A stretch of 64,000 nucleotides of DNA from Streptomyces rishiriensis (lineage in GTDB: Bacteria > Actinomycetota > Actinomycetes > Streptomycetales > Streptomycetaceae), in assembly GCF_003112535.1 (NCBI RefSeq), contig NZ_BEWA01000005.1, forward strand, positions 292,024 through 356,023, given 5' to 3'. Positions 1 to 7,464 of this stretch are shown here, in pieces. A program made the translations under genes and the position numbers. Each line of letters opens with the position of its first letter. Position 1 is the stretch's first letter. Under the pieces are notes generated by a model. That model ran no database searches and had not been told where the DNA came from. It worked only from the letters and a program-made list of their open reading frames with translations.

Positions 1-959
1 CTGACCCCGGCCAGGGGGACCTGATGCGCGCGCCAGGTGCCCTCGACGGGGACGCCGTCCACCTCGGCGGGGCCCGTCCAGCCCTTCGGCGTGCGCAGCA
101 CGATCACGGGCCAGTGCACGCGTTCGGTGACGCCGTCCTCGCGTGCGCTCCGCTGCATCACGGCGATCCGGTCCAGGGCGTCGTCCATCGCCGCCGCCAT
201 GGCCCGGTGCACCTGGACCGGGTCGTCGCCGGTCACGTGCAGGGGCTCGTGGCCGTATCCCCGCAGCAGCTCGTCGAGTTCGGATTCCGGGAGCCGGGAG
301 AGCACCGTCGGGTTGGCGATCTTGTAGCCGTTGAGGTGCAGGATCGGCAGGACCGCTCCGTCGTGCGCGGGGTCGAGGAACTTGTCCGAGTGCCAGGCGG
401 CGGCCAGCGGCCCGGTCTCGGCCTCGCCGTCGCCGATCACACAGGCGACCAGCAGGTCCGGATTGTCGAAGGCTGCGCCGTAGGCGTGCGAGAGGGAGTA
501 GCCGAGCTCGCCGCCCTCGTGGATGGAACCGGGCGTCTCCGGGGCTACATGACTGGGCACACCGCCGGGGAAGGAGAACTGCCGGAAGAGCCGGGCCATG
601 CCCGCGCCGTCCCGCGGCACGTCCGGGTACGTCTCGCTGTAGGAGCCCTCCAGCCAGGAGTTGGCCAGGACGGACGGACCTCCGTGGCCCGGACCCCAGA
701 CGCACAGGGCGTCGATTCCGCGTGCCTTGATCACCCGGTTGAGGTGGGTGTACACGAGGTTGAGGCCGGGCGAGGTGCCCCAGTGGCCGAGCAGCCGGGG
801 CTTGATGTGCTCGGGCCGCAGGGGCTCGGTCAGCAGGGGGTTGGACATCAGGTAGATCTGTCCGGCGGCCAGGTAGTTGGCGGCCCGCCAGTGTGCGTCC
901 AGGGTGCGCAGTTCCTGGTCGGTCAGTACGGTGGCGTCCTGGTGTTCGGTCTTGGGCAT
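1..959 (-). CDS. xfp: Phosphoketolase (xylulose-5-P/fructose-6-P), N-terminal part
   Basis: Thiamine-diphosphate enzyme that cleaves xylulose-5-phosphate (often also fructose-6-phosphate) with phosphate to give acetyl-phosphate plus an aldose phosphate. Only about 319 of roughly 800 residues are present because the gene runs off the left edge. Family motifs are visible: GHW at 58-60, GHGGP at 91-95, the [13 protein letters not shown] stretch from 143, and the ThDP-binding [11 protein letters not shown] at 176-186. The start is the ATG reading MPKTEHQ, with a GGAG about 8 bases upstream. It is the last visible gene of a minus-strand series USP-ADH-USP-small ORF, all closely spaced, so co-transcription is likely. 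Inference: acetyl-phosphate production gives substrate-level ATP when respiration is limited, which fits the DosR-like context. Confidence 0.93.
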   Translation of the reverse strand, partial: MPKTEHQDATVLTDQELRTLDAHWRAANYLAAGQIYLMSNPLLTEPLRPEHIKPRLLGHWGTSPGLNLVYTHLNRVIKARGIDALCVWGPGHGGPSVLANSWLEGSYSETYPDVPRDGAGMARLFRQFSFPGGVPSHVAPETPGSIHEGGELGYSLSHAYGAAFDNPDLLVACVIGDGEAETGPLAAAWHSDKFLDPAHDGAVLPILHLNGYKIANPTVLSRLPESELDELLRGYGHEPLHVTGDDPVQVHRAMAAAMDDALDRIAVMQRSAREDGVTERVHWPVIVLRTPKGWTGPAEVDGVPVEGTWRAHQVPLAGV

Positions 960-991
960 GGTGGGCTCCGGGAGTCGTCGTCGGCGTCGGG

Positions 992-1189
992 TCATGGGGC
1001 GGTCTCGGGCGGAACGGGGTCGATCGGGCGGCGCGGACCCGGCGGGAGGGGCACGGGGGCGAACCGCCGCTCGCGCGGGCCGAGTCGGTGGAGCAAGGGG
1101 CGGAATCGAGCGTCCTGCTCCCGGTCGGCGGCGGCCTTCGCGGAACGGGACGCGGCGGGACGGGCCGAGCGGCCGGCCGTCTCGTTCAC
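992..1189 (-). CDS. Small hypothetical protein coupled to USP gene
   Basis: A 65-codon frame starting GTG, overlapping the stop of the upstream universal stress protein gene by 4 bases (GTGA). It ends 32 bases before the phosphoketolase start. Third positions are about 88 percent G/C, as expected of a real Streptomyces gene. The product is Arg/Pro/Ala-rich (begins [10 protein letters not shown], contains [20 protein letters not shown]) with no membrane segment or recognised domain. It may be a translationally coupled small protein of the operon. It could also be a chance frame, since high GC keeps frames open; I do not recognise a family. Confidence 0.4.
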   Translation of the reverse strand: MNETAGRSARPAASRSAKAAADREQDARFRPLLHRLGPRERRFAPVPLPPGPRRPIDPVPPETAP

Positions 1190-2058
1190 GCCCGCTCGGG
1201 CACGACGGCGACGGCGCAGGCGCAGTGGTGCAGGAGCGCGTGGGCCACGCGCCCCAGCTGGAGCCCCAGGTGTGCCTGGTTGCGGCGGGCGCCGACCACC
1301 AGCAGGTCGGCCTCGCGCGAGGCGTTCAGCAGAACCCTCCGGGCCGGGCCCTCGACCGTGCGCCGGTGCAGGTCCACGTCCGCGGGGGTCTCCTTCAGCG
1401 CCCTGTCCAGGACCTCGGCGGCGTGCTGTTCGTGCAGCCGCGCGGGTTCGCCGGCGAGCAGGGGATGGTCGGTGGTCTCGTGCGCGGGGCGCCGCCAGGC
1501 CCGCACGGCGTCCAGGCTCGCACGGCGCAGCCTCGCCTCCTCGACGGCGAAGCGCAGCGCCGCGGAGTCCGCGCCCTGCTCCCCGACGCCCACGACCACG
1601 CGGCGGTGCGCGCCCGCTCGGACGTGGTTGTCGTTGCCGGGGCGCACCACGATCACCGGGCAGTCGGCGTGCGCGGCGACGGCCAGACTCACCGAGCCGA
1701 GCAGCGTCTCCACGATGCCGCTGCGACCGCGGGTGCCGAGCACCAGCGCGCAGGCGCCGCGCCCCTCACGGACGAGCGCGTACTCGGGCTCCTCCGGCAG
1801 CACGTCGGTGGAGATCCCGACGCCGGGCTGCCGCCGCCGGGCGCGCTCCGCGGCCGCCCGCACAATGTCCTCGGCCAGCACCTGCTCGGACGGCTTGTCG
1901 ACGTCCTCCGCGAGGGACTCGCCCTCGTAGCGCTCCCAGAGGGAGGCGTACACCAGCCGCAGCGGGACCCCGCGCAGGGCGGCCTCGTCGGCCGCCCAGT
2001 CGGCGGCCCGCAGGCTCGGCTCCGAGCCGTCCACGCCCACGACGATCGGCAGGTCCAT
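1186..2058 (-). CDS. Universal stress protein, two USP domains
   Basis: A 290-residue tandem UspA-type protein (cytosolic, ATP-binding in this family). Domain 1 (about 1-145) starts [12 protein letters not shown] and carries a full nucleotide motif, G-x2-G-x9-G-S, within [15 protein letters not shown]. Domain 2 (about 150-290) starts VVVGVGEQG, but its motif is degenerate (GARRNQ, then GRV), so probably only the first half binds ATP. The start ATG (MDLPIVV) follows the ADH stop by 5 bases (TGAGGACCATG), indicating translational coupling. Paired tandem USPs are typical members of mycobacterial and streptomycete hypoxia regulons; membership here is inferred from position. Confidence 0.92.
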   Translation of the reverse strand: MDLPIVVGVDGSEPSLRAADWAADEAALRGVPLRLVYASLWERYEGESLAEDVDKPSEQVLAEDIVRAAAERARRRQPGVGISTDVLPEEPEYALVREGRGACALVLGTRGRSGIVETLLGSVSLAVAAHADCPVIVVRPGNDNHVRAGAHRRVVVGVGEQGADSAALRFAVEEARLRRASLDAVRAWRRPAHETTDHPLLAGEPARLHEQHAAEVLDRALKETPADVDLHRRTVEGPARRVLLNASREADLLVVGARRNQAHLGLQLGRVAHALLHHCACAVAVVPERA

Positions 2059-2063
2059 GGTCC

Positions 2064-3086
2064 TCACCGTCCCGAGCCGAGGTCGAACACGATGCGGGCC
2101 TTGACCTCGCCGCGCAGCACCTCGTCCATGGAGTCGTTGACGGAGGCGAGCGGGCGGGCTTCGTAGACGACCTCTGTGCGGCCCGCCGCGTGCAGCTGGA
2201 AGACCTCGGCGAGGTCCTGCCGGGTGCCGACGATCGAACCGATCACCGAGGTGCCGTTCAGCACGGTGTCGAAGACGGGCAGGTGGACCGTTCCGTGCGC
2301 GGGCAGAGCCACCATGACGAGCTTGCCGCCGCGCCGCAGCCCGGCGTTGACGGCCTCGAAGGCCGCGTCGTTCACCGCCAGCGCGATGGCGGCGTGCGCG
2401 CCGCCGTGCCGCTTGAGCACCGCTGCGACGTCCTCCTTGCGGGCGTCGACGACGATGTCCGCGCCGAGCTCCGCGGCCAGCCGGAGCTTGTCGTCGGTGA
2501 CGTCGATCGCGGCGACGGTCGCGCCGGCGATCTTCGCGTACTGCACGGCCAGATGACCGAGCCCGCCGATGCCGGAGATCGCGACGAGCTGGGCGGGCCT
2601 GACGCCGGCCACTTTGAGCGCTTTGTACGTCGTGACGCCCGCGCAGGTCAGCGGGGCGGCTTCCAGGGCGGTGACGCCGTCGGGCACCGGCTGCGCGAAG
2701 TCCGCCCAGGCAAGCATCTTCTCGGCGTGTGCGCCGTCGCAGCCGTAGCCGGTGTTGATCTGCTGCTCGCACAGGGTCTCCCAGCCGGACAGGCAGTGCT
2801 CGCACCGCCCGCACGCCCGGCCGAGCCAGGGCACGGCGACCCGCTGTCCGACGGACAGGTGGGTCACGCCCTCGCCGAGCGCCTCCACCAGGCCGACGCC
2901 CTCGTGCCCCGGGACGAACGGCGGCTTCGGCTTGACGGGCCAGTCTCCGTGCGCCGCGTGGATGTCGGTGTGGCACAGCCCCGACGCCTCCACCCGGACG
3001 CGGACCTGGCCGGGGCCGGGCCGCGGGTCGGGGCGTTCCTCGATCACCAGAGGCTCACCGAACGCTCGTACGACCGCTGCTTTCAT
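2064..3086 (-). CDS. Zinc-dependent alcohol dehydrogenase (AdhP type)
   Basis: A 340-residue medium-chain dehydrogenase. Catalytic zinc ligands are C38 (GLCHTD), H61-E62 (GHEGVG) and C148. The structural zinc quartet is C92, C95, C98 and C106. The Rossmann glycine motif GIGGLG is at 172-177, followed by an acidic residue that suggests NAD(H). It most resembles AdhP/AdhA enzymes that interconvert ethanol and acetaldehyde. Start ATG (MKAAVVRAF) has GAGAAGAGAACC just upstream. It lies 43 bases after one USP gene and 5 bases before another, inside the minus-strand operon that reaches phosphoketolase. Inferred role: NADH re-oxidation under low oxygen. Substrate specificity cannot be fixed from sequence. 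Confidence 0.93.
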   Translation of the reverse strand: MKAAVVRAFGEPLVIEERPDPRPGPGQVRVRVEASGLCHTDIHAAHGDWPVKPKPPFVPGHEGVGLVEALGEGVTHLSVGQRVAVPWLGRACGRCEHCLSGWETLCEQQINTGYGCDGAHAEKMLAWADFAQPVPDGVTALEAAPLTCAGVTTYKALKVAGVRPAQLVAISGIGGLGHLAVQYAKIAGATVAAIDVTDDKLRLAAELGADIVVDARKEDVAAVLKRHGGAHAAIALAVNDAAFEAVNAGLRRGGKLVMVALPAHGTVHLPVFDTVLNGTSVIGSIVGTRQDLAEVFQLHAAGRTEVVYEARPLASVNDSMDEVLRGEVKARIVFDLGSGR

Positions 3087-3129
3087 GGTTCTCTTCTCCT
3101 CGCACGTGATGGGAGCGACCCGGGGCTGG

Positions 3130-4035
3130 TCAGCCGTGGGGGACGACGGCCACGGGGGCCGCGCAGTGGTGCAGGACGGCGTGCGTGACGTGACCGATGT
3201 GGGCGCCCGACGGGCTGCGGCGGATCCGCCGGCCCACGACCACGAGGGAGGCCTCGCGTGCGGCGTCCACGACGTGGACGGCCGCGCTGCCGTAGCGGGA
3301 CTCCTCGACGACCGCCACGTCCGGGAACTTCCGCCGCCAGGGCCGCACCGCGTCGGCCAGGGCCTCGGCGTCGGCCAGGGCCAGTGCCTCGTGCAGCGCG
3401 GGGTCGGCGGGCGTGCCGTAGGCGTAGTAGGGCGGCGGGTTCCAGCCGTGGACGATCCGCAGGGACGTCGCCCGGCGCCTGGCGGCGTCGAAGGCGAACT
3501 CGATCAAGGTCTCGTCGGGATGCTCGACGTCGAGCCCGAGGACCACGGGCAGGAAGGGCGTCGCGGCGGAGGGGACGCCGACCGGGTCCGGCTCGTGCTC
3601 GTCGGCGGCCACTTCCAGTGCCCGCACCAGCACGACGGGACGATCCGCTTGCGCGATGGCGGACAGACCGACCGAGCCGACCATGAACCCGCCGAGACCG
3701 CCCAGCCCGCGCGAGCCGAGGACCAGCAGTTCGGCGCTCTTCGCCGCCTCGGCCAGCGCGTCGGCCGGATGACCGGACACCTGCTCGGTGCACACCTCGA
3801 CGCCGGGGTGACGCAGCCGGAGGCCCTCCGCGGCTTCCCGGGGGACCCGTTCGGTCCAGTGCTGGTGGGTCTCCGCGCCCAGAAGCGGCGCCTGCGCCAT
3901 GGGCTCCGGCACCGGCTCCCAGACGTGGACGATCTTCAACGGCAGGTCGCGCAGCTTCGCTTCGCGGGCCGCCCATTCCGCGGCGGCCCGGCTCTCCCGC
4001 GAGCCGTCGAGACCTACGGTGATGGTGCGGAGCAT
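3130..4035 (-). CDS. Universal stress protein, two USP domains
   Basis: A 301-residue tandem USP, first gene of the minus-strand operon. Domain 1 (1-148) begins MLRTITVGLDGSRES and has a complete ATP motif in GSRGLGGLGGFMVGS. Domain 2 (about 160-301) has a degraded motif (GRRIRRSPSGAHIGH), the same asymmetry as the other USP in the operon. Both end in a similar H-A-x-LHHCA-x-x-VAVVP segment, which suggests duplication. The start is backed by a very strong ribosome-binding site (CCAGGAGGTGGAGATC before ATG). A DosR-like palindrome is centred about 72 bases upstream of the start. Confidence 0.93.
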   Translation of the reverse strand: MLRTITVGLDGSRESRAAAEWAAREAKLRDLPLKIVHVWEPVPEPMAQAPLLGAETHQHWTERVPREAAEGLRLRHPGVEVCTEQVSGHPADALAEAAKSAELLVLGSRGLGGLGGFMVGSVGLSAIAQADRPVVLVRALEVAADEHEPDPVGVPSAATPFLPVVLGLDVEHPDETLIEFAFDAARRRATSLRIVHGWNPPPYYAYGTPADPALHEALALADAEALADAVRPWRRKFPDVAVVEESRYGSAAVHVVDAAREASLVVVGRRIRRSPSGAHIGHVTHAVLHHCAAPVAVVPHG

Positions 4036-4100
4036 GATCTCCACCTCCTGGGGCGAGGGATCCGATGTCCAGAGTCGTCTTCGGGCGGTGCTGCGTGCAG

Positions 4101-4114
4101 GGGCCACTGGTCCC
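4101..4114 (-). promoter_or_regulatory. Candidate DosR/OsdR box upstream of USP-ADH-USP operon
   Basis: The palindrome reads GGGAC-CAGT-GGCCC on the minus strand. It fits the core spacing of the mycobacterial DosR site (GGGAC, four bases, GTCCC) with one deviation. Its centre is about 72 bases upstream of the USP start codon. Three further sites with the same geometry lie in this cluster, and the cluster encodes a DevR-like regulator. Assignment is by pattern only. Confidence 0.55.
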
Positions 4115-4187
4115 GGATCGGGGCCGACGGACCCCTGCACGGCCCGGCGCGGCGGGCCCGGCGCACGGCCCGGCGCGTCGCCGGTGC

Positions 4188-4331
4188 TCAGCGCAGCCAG
4201 CTGTGGTCGCGGACGAAGGGCAGCCCGGCCCAGGTCCGGCCCGCTCCCAGGGTGTCGCCGGCGGCGGCGGCCAGGACGATCAGGGCGACGGCGTAGGTCA
4301 GGTGGTAGTCGGCGAACGGGTTCGTCGACAT
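4188..4331 (-). CDS. 47-residue DoxX-like C-terminal fragment or small membrane protein
   Basis: Short frame MSTNPFADYHLTYAVALIVL, then AAAAGDTLGAGRTWAGLPFV and RDHSWLR. It has one hydrophobic helix (about 11-25), followed by a G-D-T-L-G-x-GRTW-x-x-LP segment. From memory this resembles the C-terminus of DoxX-family membrane proteins found near actinobacterial stress genes. No matching N-terminal helices could be read upstream, so it is either a true mini-protein or the tail of a decayed doxX. It lies 152 bases upstream of the USP operon start, on the same strand, with the palindrome at 4471-4488 about 140 bases further upstream. Confidence 0.45.
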   Translation of the reverse strand: MSTNPFADYHLTYAVALIVLAAAAGDTLGAGRTWAGLPFVRDHSWLR

Positions 4332-4470
4332 GCTCGCCGAACCGTCCGAGAGGTGCCTGGCGGGTGTTCCTGCGCGACGACGGCAGGTGGAAGCCGGGGC
4401 TCCGGTGCGGGTGCTCGTGAGCGGCCAAGGTCAGCTTCCCTTCGAGGACGGTCGCGTCATCGCCTGACGT

Positions 4471-4488
4471 GAAGGACTCTCGTCCTTC
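4471..4488. promoter_or_regulatory. Perfect DosR-like palindrome GAAGGAC-N4-GTCCTTC
   Basis: Seven-base perfect inverted repeat with a four-base spacer (TCTC), containing GGAC-N4-GTCC as in the DosR consensus. It lies in the divergent region between the minus-strand DoxX-like fragment/USP operon and the plus-strand SulP gene, 140 bases from the SulP start. It is the most symmetrical of the non-GC-only sites in the cluster, so the least likely to be a base-composition accident. Confidence 0.6.
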
Positions 4489-4627
4489 AGGAGGGTCTGC
4501 GCCGGATGCCGAAGGTCTGCGCCCGTGGGCCGAACGGCCCTGTGCACGCGGGCCGTTGGGCTCGGGCCCACCGCGGACGCGCCGGTCGCGGCGGGAGGTC
4601 TCGCACCTGGCCGCACAGCGGAGGATC

Positions 4628-6367
4628 ATGAGGGCAGACGACGGAAGGCGGCAGATGTCCAAGGGTTCGGCCAGGCGCGTCGCGAAGTGGCGCCGGCTGG
4701 TGCCGGGGCTCGTCGCCCTGCTCGGTTACCGCCGTGGGTGGCTCACGGGGGATCTGCTCGCCGGGGTGACCGTGGCCGCGTACCTGGTGCCGCAGGTCAT
4801 GGCCTACGCGGGGGTGGCGGGGCTGCCCCCGGCGGCCGGTCTGTGGGCGATCCTCCCGGCGCTCGGGCTGTACGCCCTGTTCGGTTCCTCCCGCCTGCTG
4901 TCGGTCGGCCCCGAGTCCACCACCGCCCTCATGACGGCCACGGTGGTCGCGCCGCTCGCCGCCGGCGACCCCGGGCGTTATGCCGCGCTGGCGGCGGCCC
5001 TGGCGGTCACGGTCGGACTGCTGTGCCTGGTCGCCCGGGCGGTGCGCCTGGGCTTTCTGGCGGACCTGCTCTCCCGCCCGGTGCTCATCGGATACCTGGC
5101 GGGCGTGGCGCTCATCATGATGGTGGACCAGCTGCCGAAACTCACCGGGGTGCGGACGACCGGCTCGGAGTTCTTCCCGCAGTTGTGGTCCTTCGTCACC
5201 CACACGGGGGACGCACACCTCGCCACCGTCATGTTCTCCGCGGCGGCCCTCGTGTTCCTGTTCGTCCTGGCCCGATACGTCCGGGTCGTGCCCGGTCCGC
5301 TGGTGGCGGTCGTCCTCGGCACGGCCGCCGTGGTGGCCTTCGACCTCGACGACCGGTACGGACTCAAGGTGATCGGCGAGATCCCGGCCGGTCTGCCGGG
5401 TCTCGCCCTGCCGGACCTGGGCGAGCTGCCGCGTCTCGTACTGCCCGCACTGGGTGTGCTCCTGGTGGCCTACACCGACTTCATCCTCACCGCGCGGGCC
5501 TTCGCCGACCAGGACGACGAAGGCCCAGGGCTCGACGCCGACCAGGAGTTCTTCGCCCTGGGCGCCGCCAATCTCGGCGCGGGGGCGCTGCACGGCTTCC
5601 CGGTGAGCAGCAGTGCCAGCCGCACCGCGCTGGCCTCCTCGGCGGGCGCGCGCAGCCAGGCGTACTCACTGGTCGCGGGCGCCGTCGTGCTCGGCGTGCT
5701 GCTCTTCCTCAGCCCCCTGCTGGCCCGCACGCCCTCCGCCGTGCTCGGCGCACTCGTCGTCTACGCCGCGGTCCGGATGATCGACCTCGCGGGCTTCCGC
5801 CGGCTGGCGTCCTTCCGGCGCCGGGAACTGCTCCTGGCGCTCGGGTGCCTCGCCGGAGTGCTCGCCCTGGACATCCTGTACGGAGTGATCGTCGCCGTCG
5901 GTCTGTCGGTGGCCGAGCTGCTCACCCGGGTGGCCCGCCCGCACGACGCCGTCGAGGGACTCGTCCCCGGCCTGGCCGGAATGCACGACGTCGAGGACTA
6001 TCCCACGGCTCGCACGATCCCCGGTCTGCTGATCTACCGCTACGACTCGCCGCTGTTCTTCGCCAACGCGGAGAACTTCCGGCGCCGTGCGCTGGCCGCC
6101 GTCGACGAACAGAGCGACCCGGTGCACTGGTTCCTGCTCAACGCCGAGGCCAATGTGGAGGTGGACATCACCGCCCTCGACGCCGTCGACGCGTTGCGCC
6201 GCGAACTCGCCCGCCGCGGGGTCGTGTTCGCCCTCGCCCGGGTGAAGCAGGACCTGTGGGACGACCTGAGGGCGTACGGCCTGACCGACTCGGTCGGCGA
6301 GGAGATGGTCTTCCCGACGCTCCCGACGGCCGTGGCCTCGTACCGGGCGTGGCTGGACCGTCAGTAG
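4628..6367 (+). CDS. SulP-family anion transporter with STAS domain
   Basis: A 579-residue inner-membrane permease of the SLC26/SulP family (sulfate, bicarbonate or related anions). The family signature runs from about residue 41 (GDLLAGVTVAAYLVPQVMAY) through GLPPAAGLW to the SVGPESTTALM segment near 92-102. Roughly ten to twelve hydrophobic helices follow up to about 440. A cytoplasmic STAS domain occupies about 455-579 (starts near TIPGLLIYRYDSPLFFANAE). The ATG at 4628 is preceded by GGAGG with short spacing; the in-frame ATG at 4655 (MSKGSARR) with GGAAGG upstream is a real alternative. A DosR-like palindrome lies 140 bases upstream. The transported anion cannot be told from sequence. 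Confidence 0.93.
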   Translation: MRADDGRRQMSKGSARRVAKWRRLVPGLVALLGYRRGWLTGDLLAGVTVAAYLVPQVMAYAGVAGLPPAAGLWAILPALGLYALFGSSRLLSVGPESTTALMTATVVAPLAAGDPGRYAALAAALAVTVGLLCLVARAVRLGFLADLLSRPVLIGYLAGVALIMMVDQLPKLTGVRTTGSEFFPQLWSFVTHTGDAHLATVMFSAAALVFLFVLARYVRVVPGPLVAVVLGTAAVVAFDLDDRYGLKVIGEIPAGLPGLALPDLGELPRLVLPALGVLLVAYTDFILTARAFADQDDEGPGLDADQEFFALGAANLGAGALHGFPVSSSASRTALASSAGARSQAYSLVAGAVVLGVLLFLSPLLARTPSAVLGALVVYAAVRMIDLAGFRRLASFRRRELLLALGCLAGVLALDILYGVIVAVGLSVAELLTRVARPHDAVEGLVPGLAGMHDVEDYPTARTIPGLLIYRYDSPLFFANAENFRRRALAAVDEQSDPVHWFLLNAEANVEVDITALDAVDALRRELARRGVVFALARVKQDLWDDLRAYGLTDSVGEEMVFPTLPTAVASYRAWLDRQ

Positions 6368-6532
6368 GCCGGCACCCCCCGCTCCAGCTCGTCGGTCGTG
6401 ATCACCGCGGGGAGTCCCGCTCCCCCTCCGGCTGCGGCTCCGATCACGTCCTCGTCCTCGTCCCGGTCCGGGGTCCGTGCGGCTCCCGGCTCACCGAGGC
6501 CACGAAAGCAGGTGCCTTTCGGGCCGATCGAC

Positions 6533-6546
6533 GGGCCGGGTGGCCC
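6533..6546 (+). promoter_or_regulatory. Candidate DosR/OsdR box upstream of cNMP-fold gene
   Basis: GGGCC-GGGT-GGCCC fits GGGNC-N4-GNCCC. It is centred about 73 bases before the start of the cyclic-nucleotide-fold gene, almost the same distance as the site before the USP operon. It is all G/C except one base, so chance occurrence in this genome is possible. Confidence 0.4.
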
Positions 6547-6612
6547 ATACCTCCCCTCGAAGCCGTGGCGCACAGTGGCAGTGGAAGTCCGGACCCCCGC
6601 GAGGGAGAGGCC

Positions 6613-7077
6613 ATGAACACTTGCCCCACCGCCGGCATGCTGCGCTCGCTGTCCGCCGATCACCGCGAGCGGCTCATGCGCGTCGCCCACGAGGTGTCCG
6701 TCCCGCAGGGAACGCGCCTTTTCGAGGAGGGCGGGCGCGCAGACCGGTTCTGGATCATCCGCACCGGCCGGATCGAACTCGACACGCGTGTCCCCGGCCG
6801 CCGGCCGGCCGTCGTCGAGAGCCTCGGCCACAACGAACTGGTCGGCTGGTCCTGGCTGTTTCCCCCGCAGGTGTGGCACATGGGCGCCGAGGCGACCACA
6901 CCGGTGCGGGCCTACGAGTTCGACGCCGCGGCCGTCCGGCTCATGTGCCGGGAAGACCCTGCTCTGGGCCGCGACGTCAGCCAGTGGGTCGGCCGGGTCC
7001 TCGCCCATCGGCTGCGCTCGACCAGGACGCGACTGCTGGACCTGTACGCCCCGTACGGCGCCGGCAGCACCGTCTGA
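6613..7077 (+). CDS. Cyclic-nucleotide-binding-fold protein without HTH
   Basis: A 154-residue protein made almost wholly of a CAP/cNMP-binding beta-roll. SVPQGTRLFEEGGRADRFWI, RTGRIEL and ESLGHNELVGWSWLF are typical strands and turns. A C-terminal helix pair (RDVSQWVGRVLAHRLRSTRT) follows, but no winged-helix DNA-binding domain as in Crp/Fnr. A canonical R-S/T-A phosphate-binding cassette is not evident, so the ligand may not be cAMP. The start ATG has GAGGGAGAGG upstream. It sits between SulP and the BON fragment/response regulator. Inferred role: a small sensor or regulatory subunit acting with a protein partner. Confidence 0.85.
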   Translation: MNTCPTAGMLRSLSADHRERLMRVAHEVSVPQGTRLFEEGGRADRFWIIRTGRIELDTRVPGRRPAVVESLGHNELVGWSWLFPPQVWHMGAEATTPVRAYEFDAAAVRLMCREDPALGRDVSQWVGRVLAHRLRSTRTRLLDLYAPYGAGSTV

Positions 7078-7119
7078 ACGGCTGAACCCGCTCGGGAAGA
7101 ACGACGAAGGAGCGGCCAT

Positions 7120-7300
7120 GTGCGCGTGCGGGGGGCGGACGGCGTCGTGAAGCTCGCCGGACAGGTCCGGGACACCTCCCCGGTACCGGTGGCGGCACGG
7201 TTGATCCGCGCCGTCGAGGGCGTGGTGGACGTGTGCTTCGACCTCACACGCCAGGCAGACCCGACCGGGTCGGGGGACACGCTCGCGGACGACGACACGC
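7120..7300 (+). pseudogene. BON-domain remnant open in-frame into the response regulator
   Basis: The frame beginning GTG at 7120 reads VRVRGADGVVKLAGQVRDTS and then VAARLIRAVEGVVDV. This is the characteristic second half of a BON (OsmY-like) domain, as found at the end of CBS-BON proteins of actinobacterial stress clusters. A strong ribosome-binding site (AAGGAG) precedes an ATG two bases earlier, but that frame stops after ten codons, suggesting a frameshift or erosion. No CBS domain is present. The BON frame has no stop before the response regulator and could be read as one 348-codon fusion, but the regulator has its own RBS and start. Confidence 0.6.
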
Positions 7301-7365
7301 GGTGGTGCGCGGCGCGCCGCCGTCTCATCATGGTGGGGCGTCCGGCCCCGTCCTCCGTCGGAGGA

Positions 7366-7381
7366 GGGGCCGGTCGGCCCC
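7366..7381 (+). promoter_or_regulatory. DosR-like palindrome upstream of its presumptive regulator gene
   Basis: GGGGCC-GGTC-GGCCCC is a perfect six-base inverted repeat with a four-base spacer. It is centred about 91 bases upstream of the DevR-like gene and fits GGGNC-N4-GNCCC. It would allow autoregulation, as known for devR in mycobacteria. GC-only composition weakens it as evidence. Confidence 0.45.
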
Positions 7382-7464
7382 TGGTGCCTGCGGCCCGGGC
7401 GAGTGATGATCGACGTCAAGGACAGCCCGCAACCTGTCCGCAACAGGGGAAGCAAGGGGACGCG

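Noticed and set aside
2877..3130. Search for a DosR-like box directly before ADH
   Set aside because: GGGAGCGACCC has the wrong spacing; ADH is better explained as read from the upstream USP promoter.
24..3188. 1054-codon open frame on the plus strand
   Set aside because: Antisense to phosphoketolase, USP and ADH genes that have clear motifs. The translation is Arg/Pro/Gly-rich with no domain.
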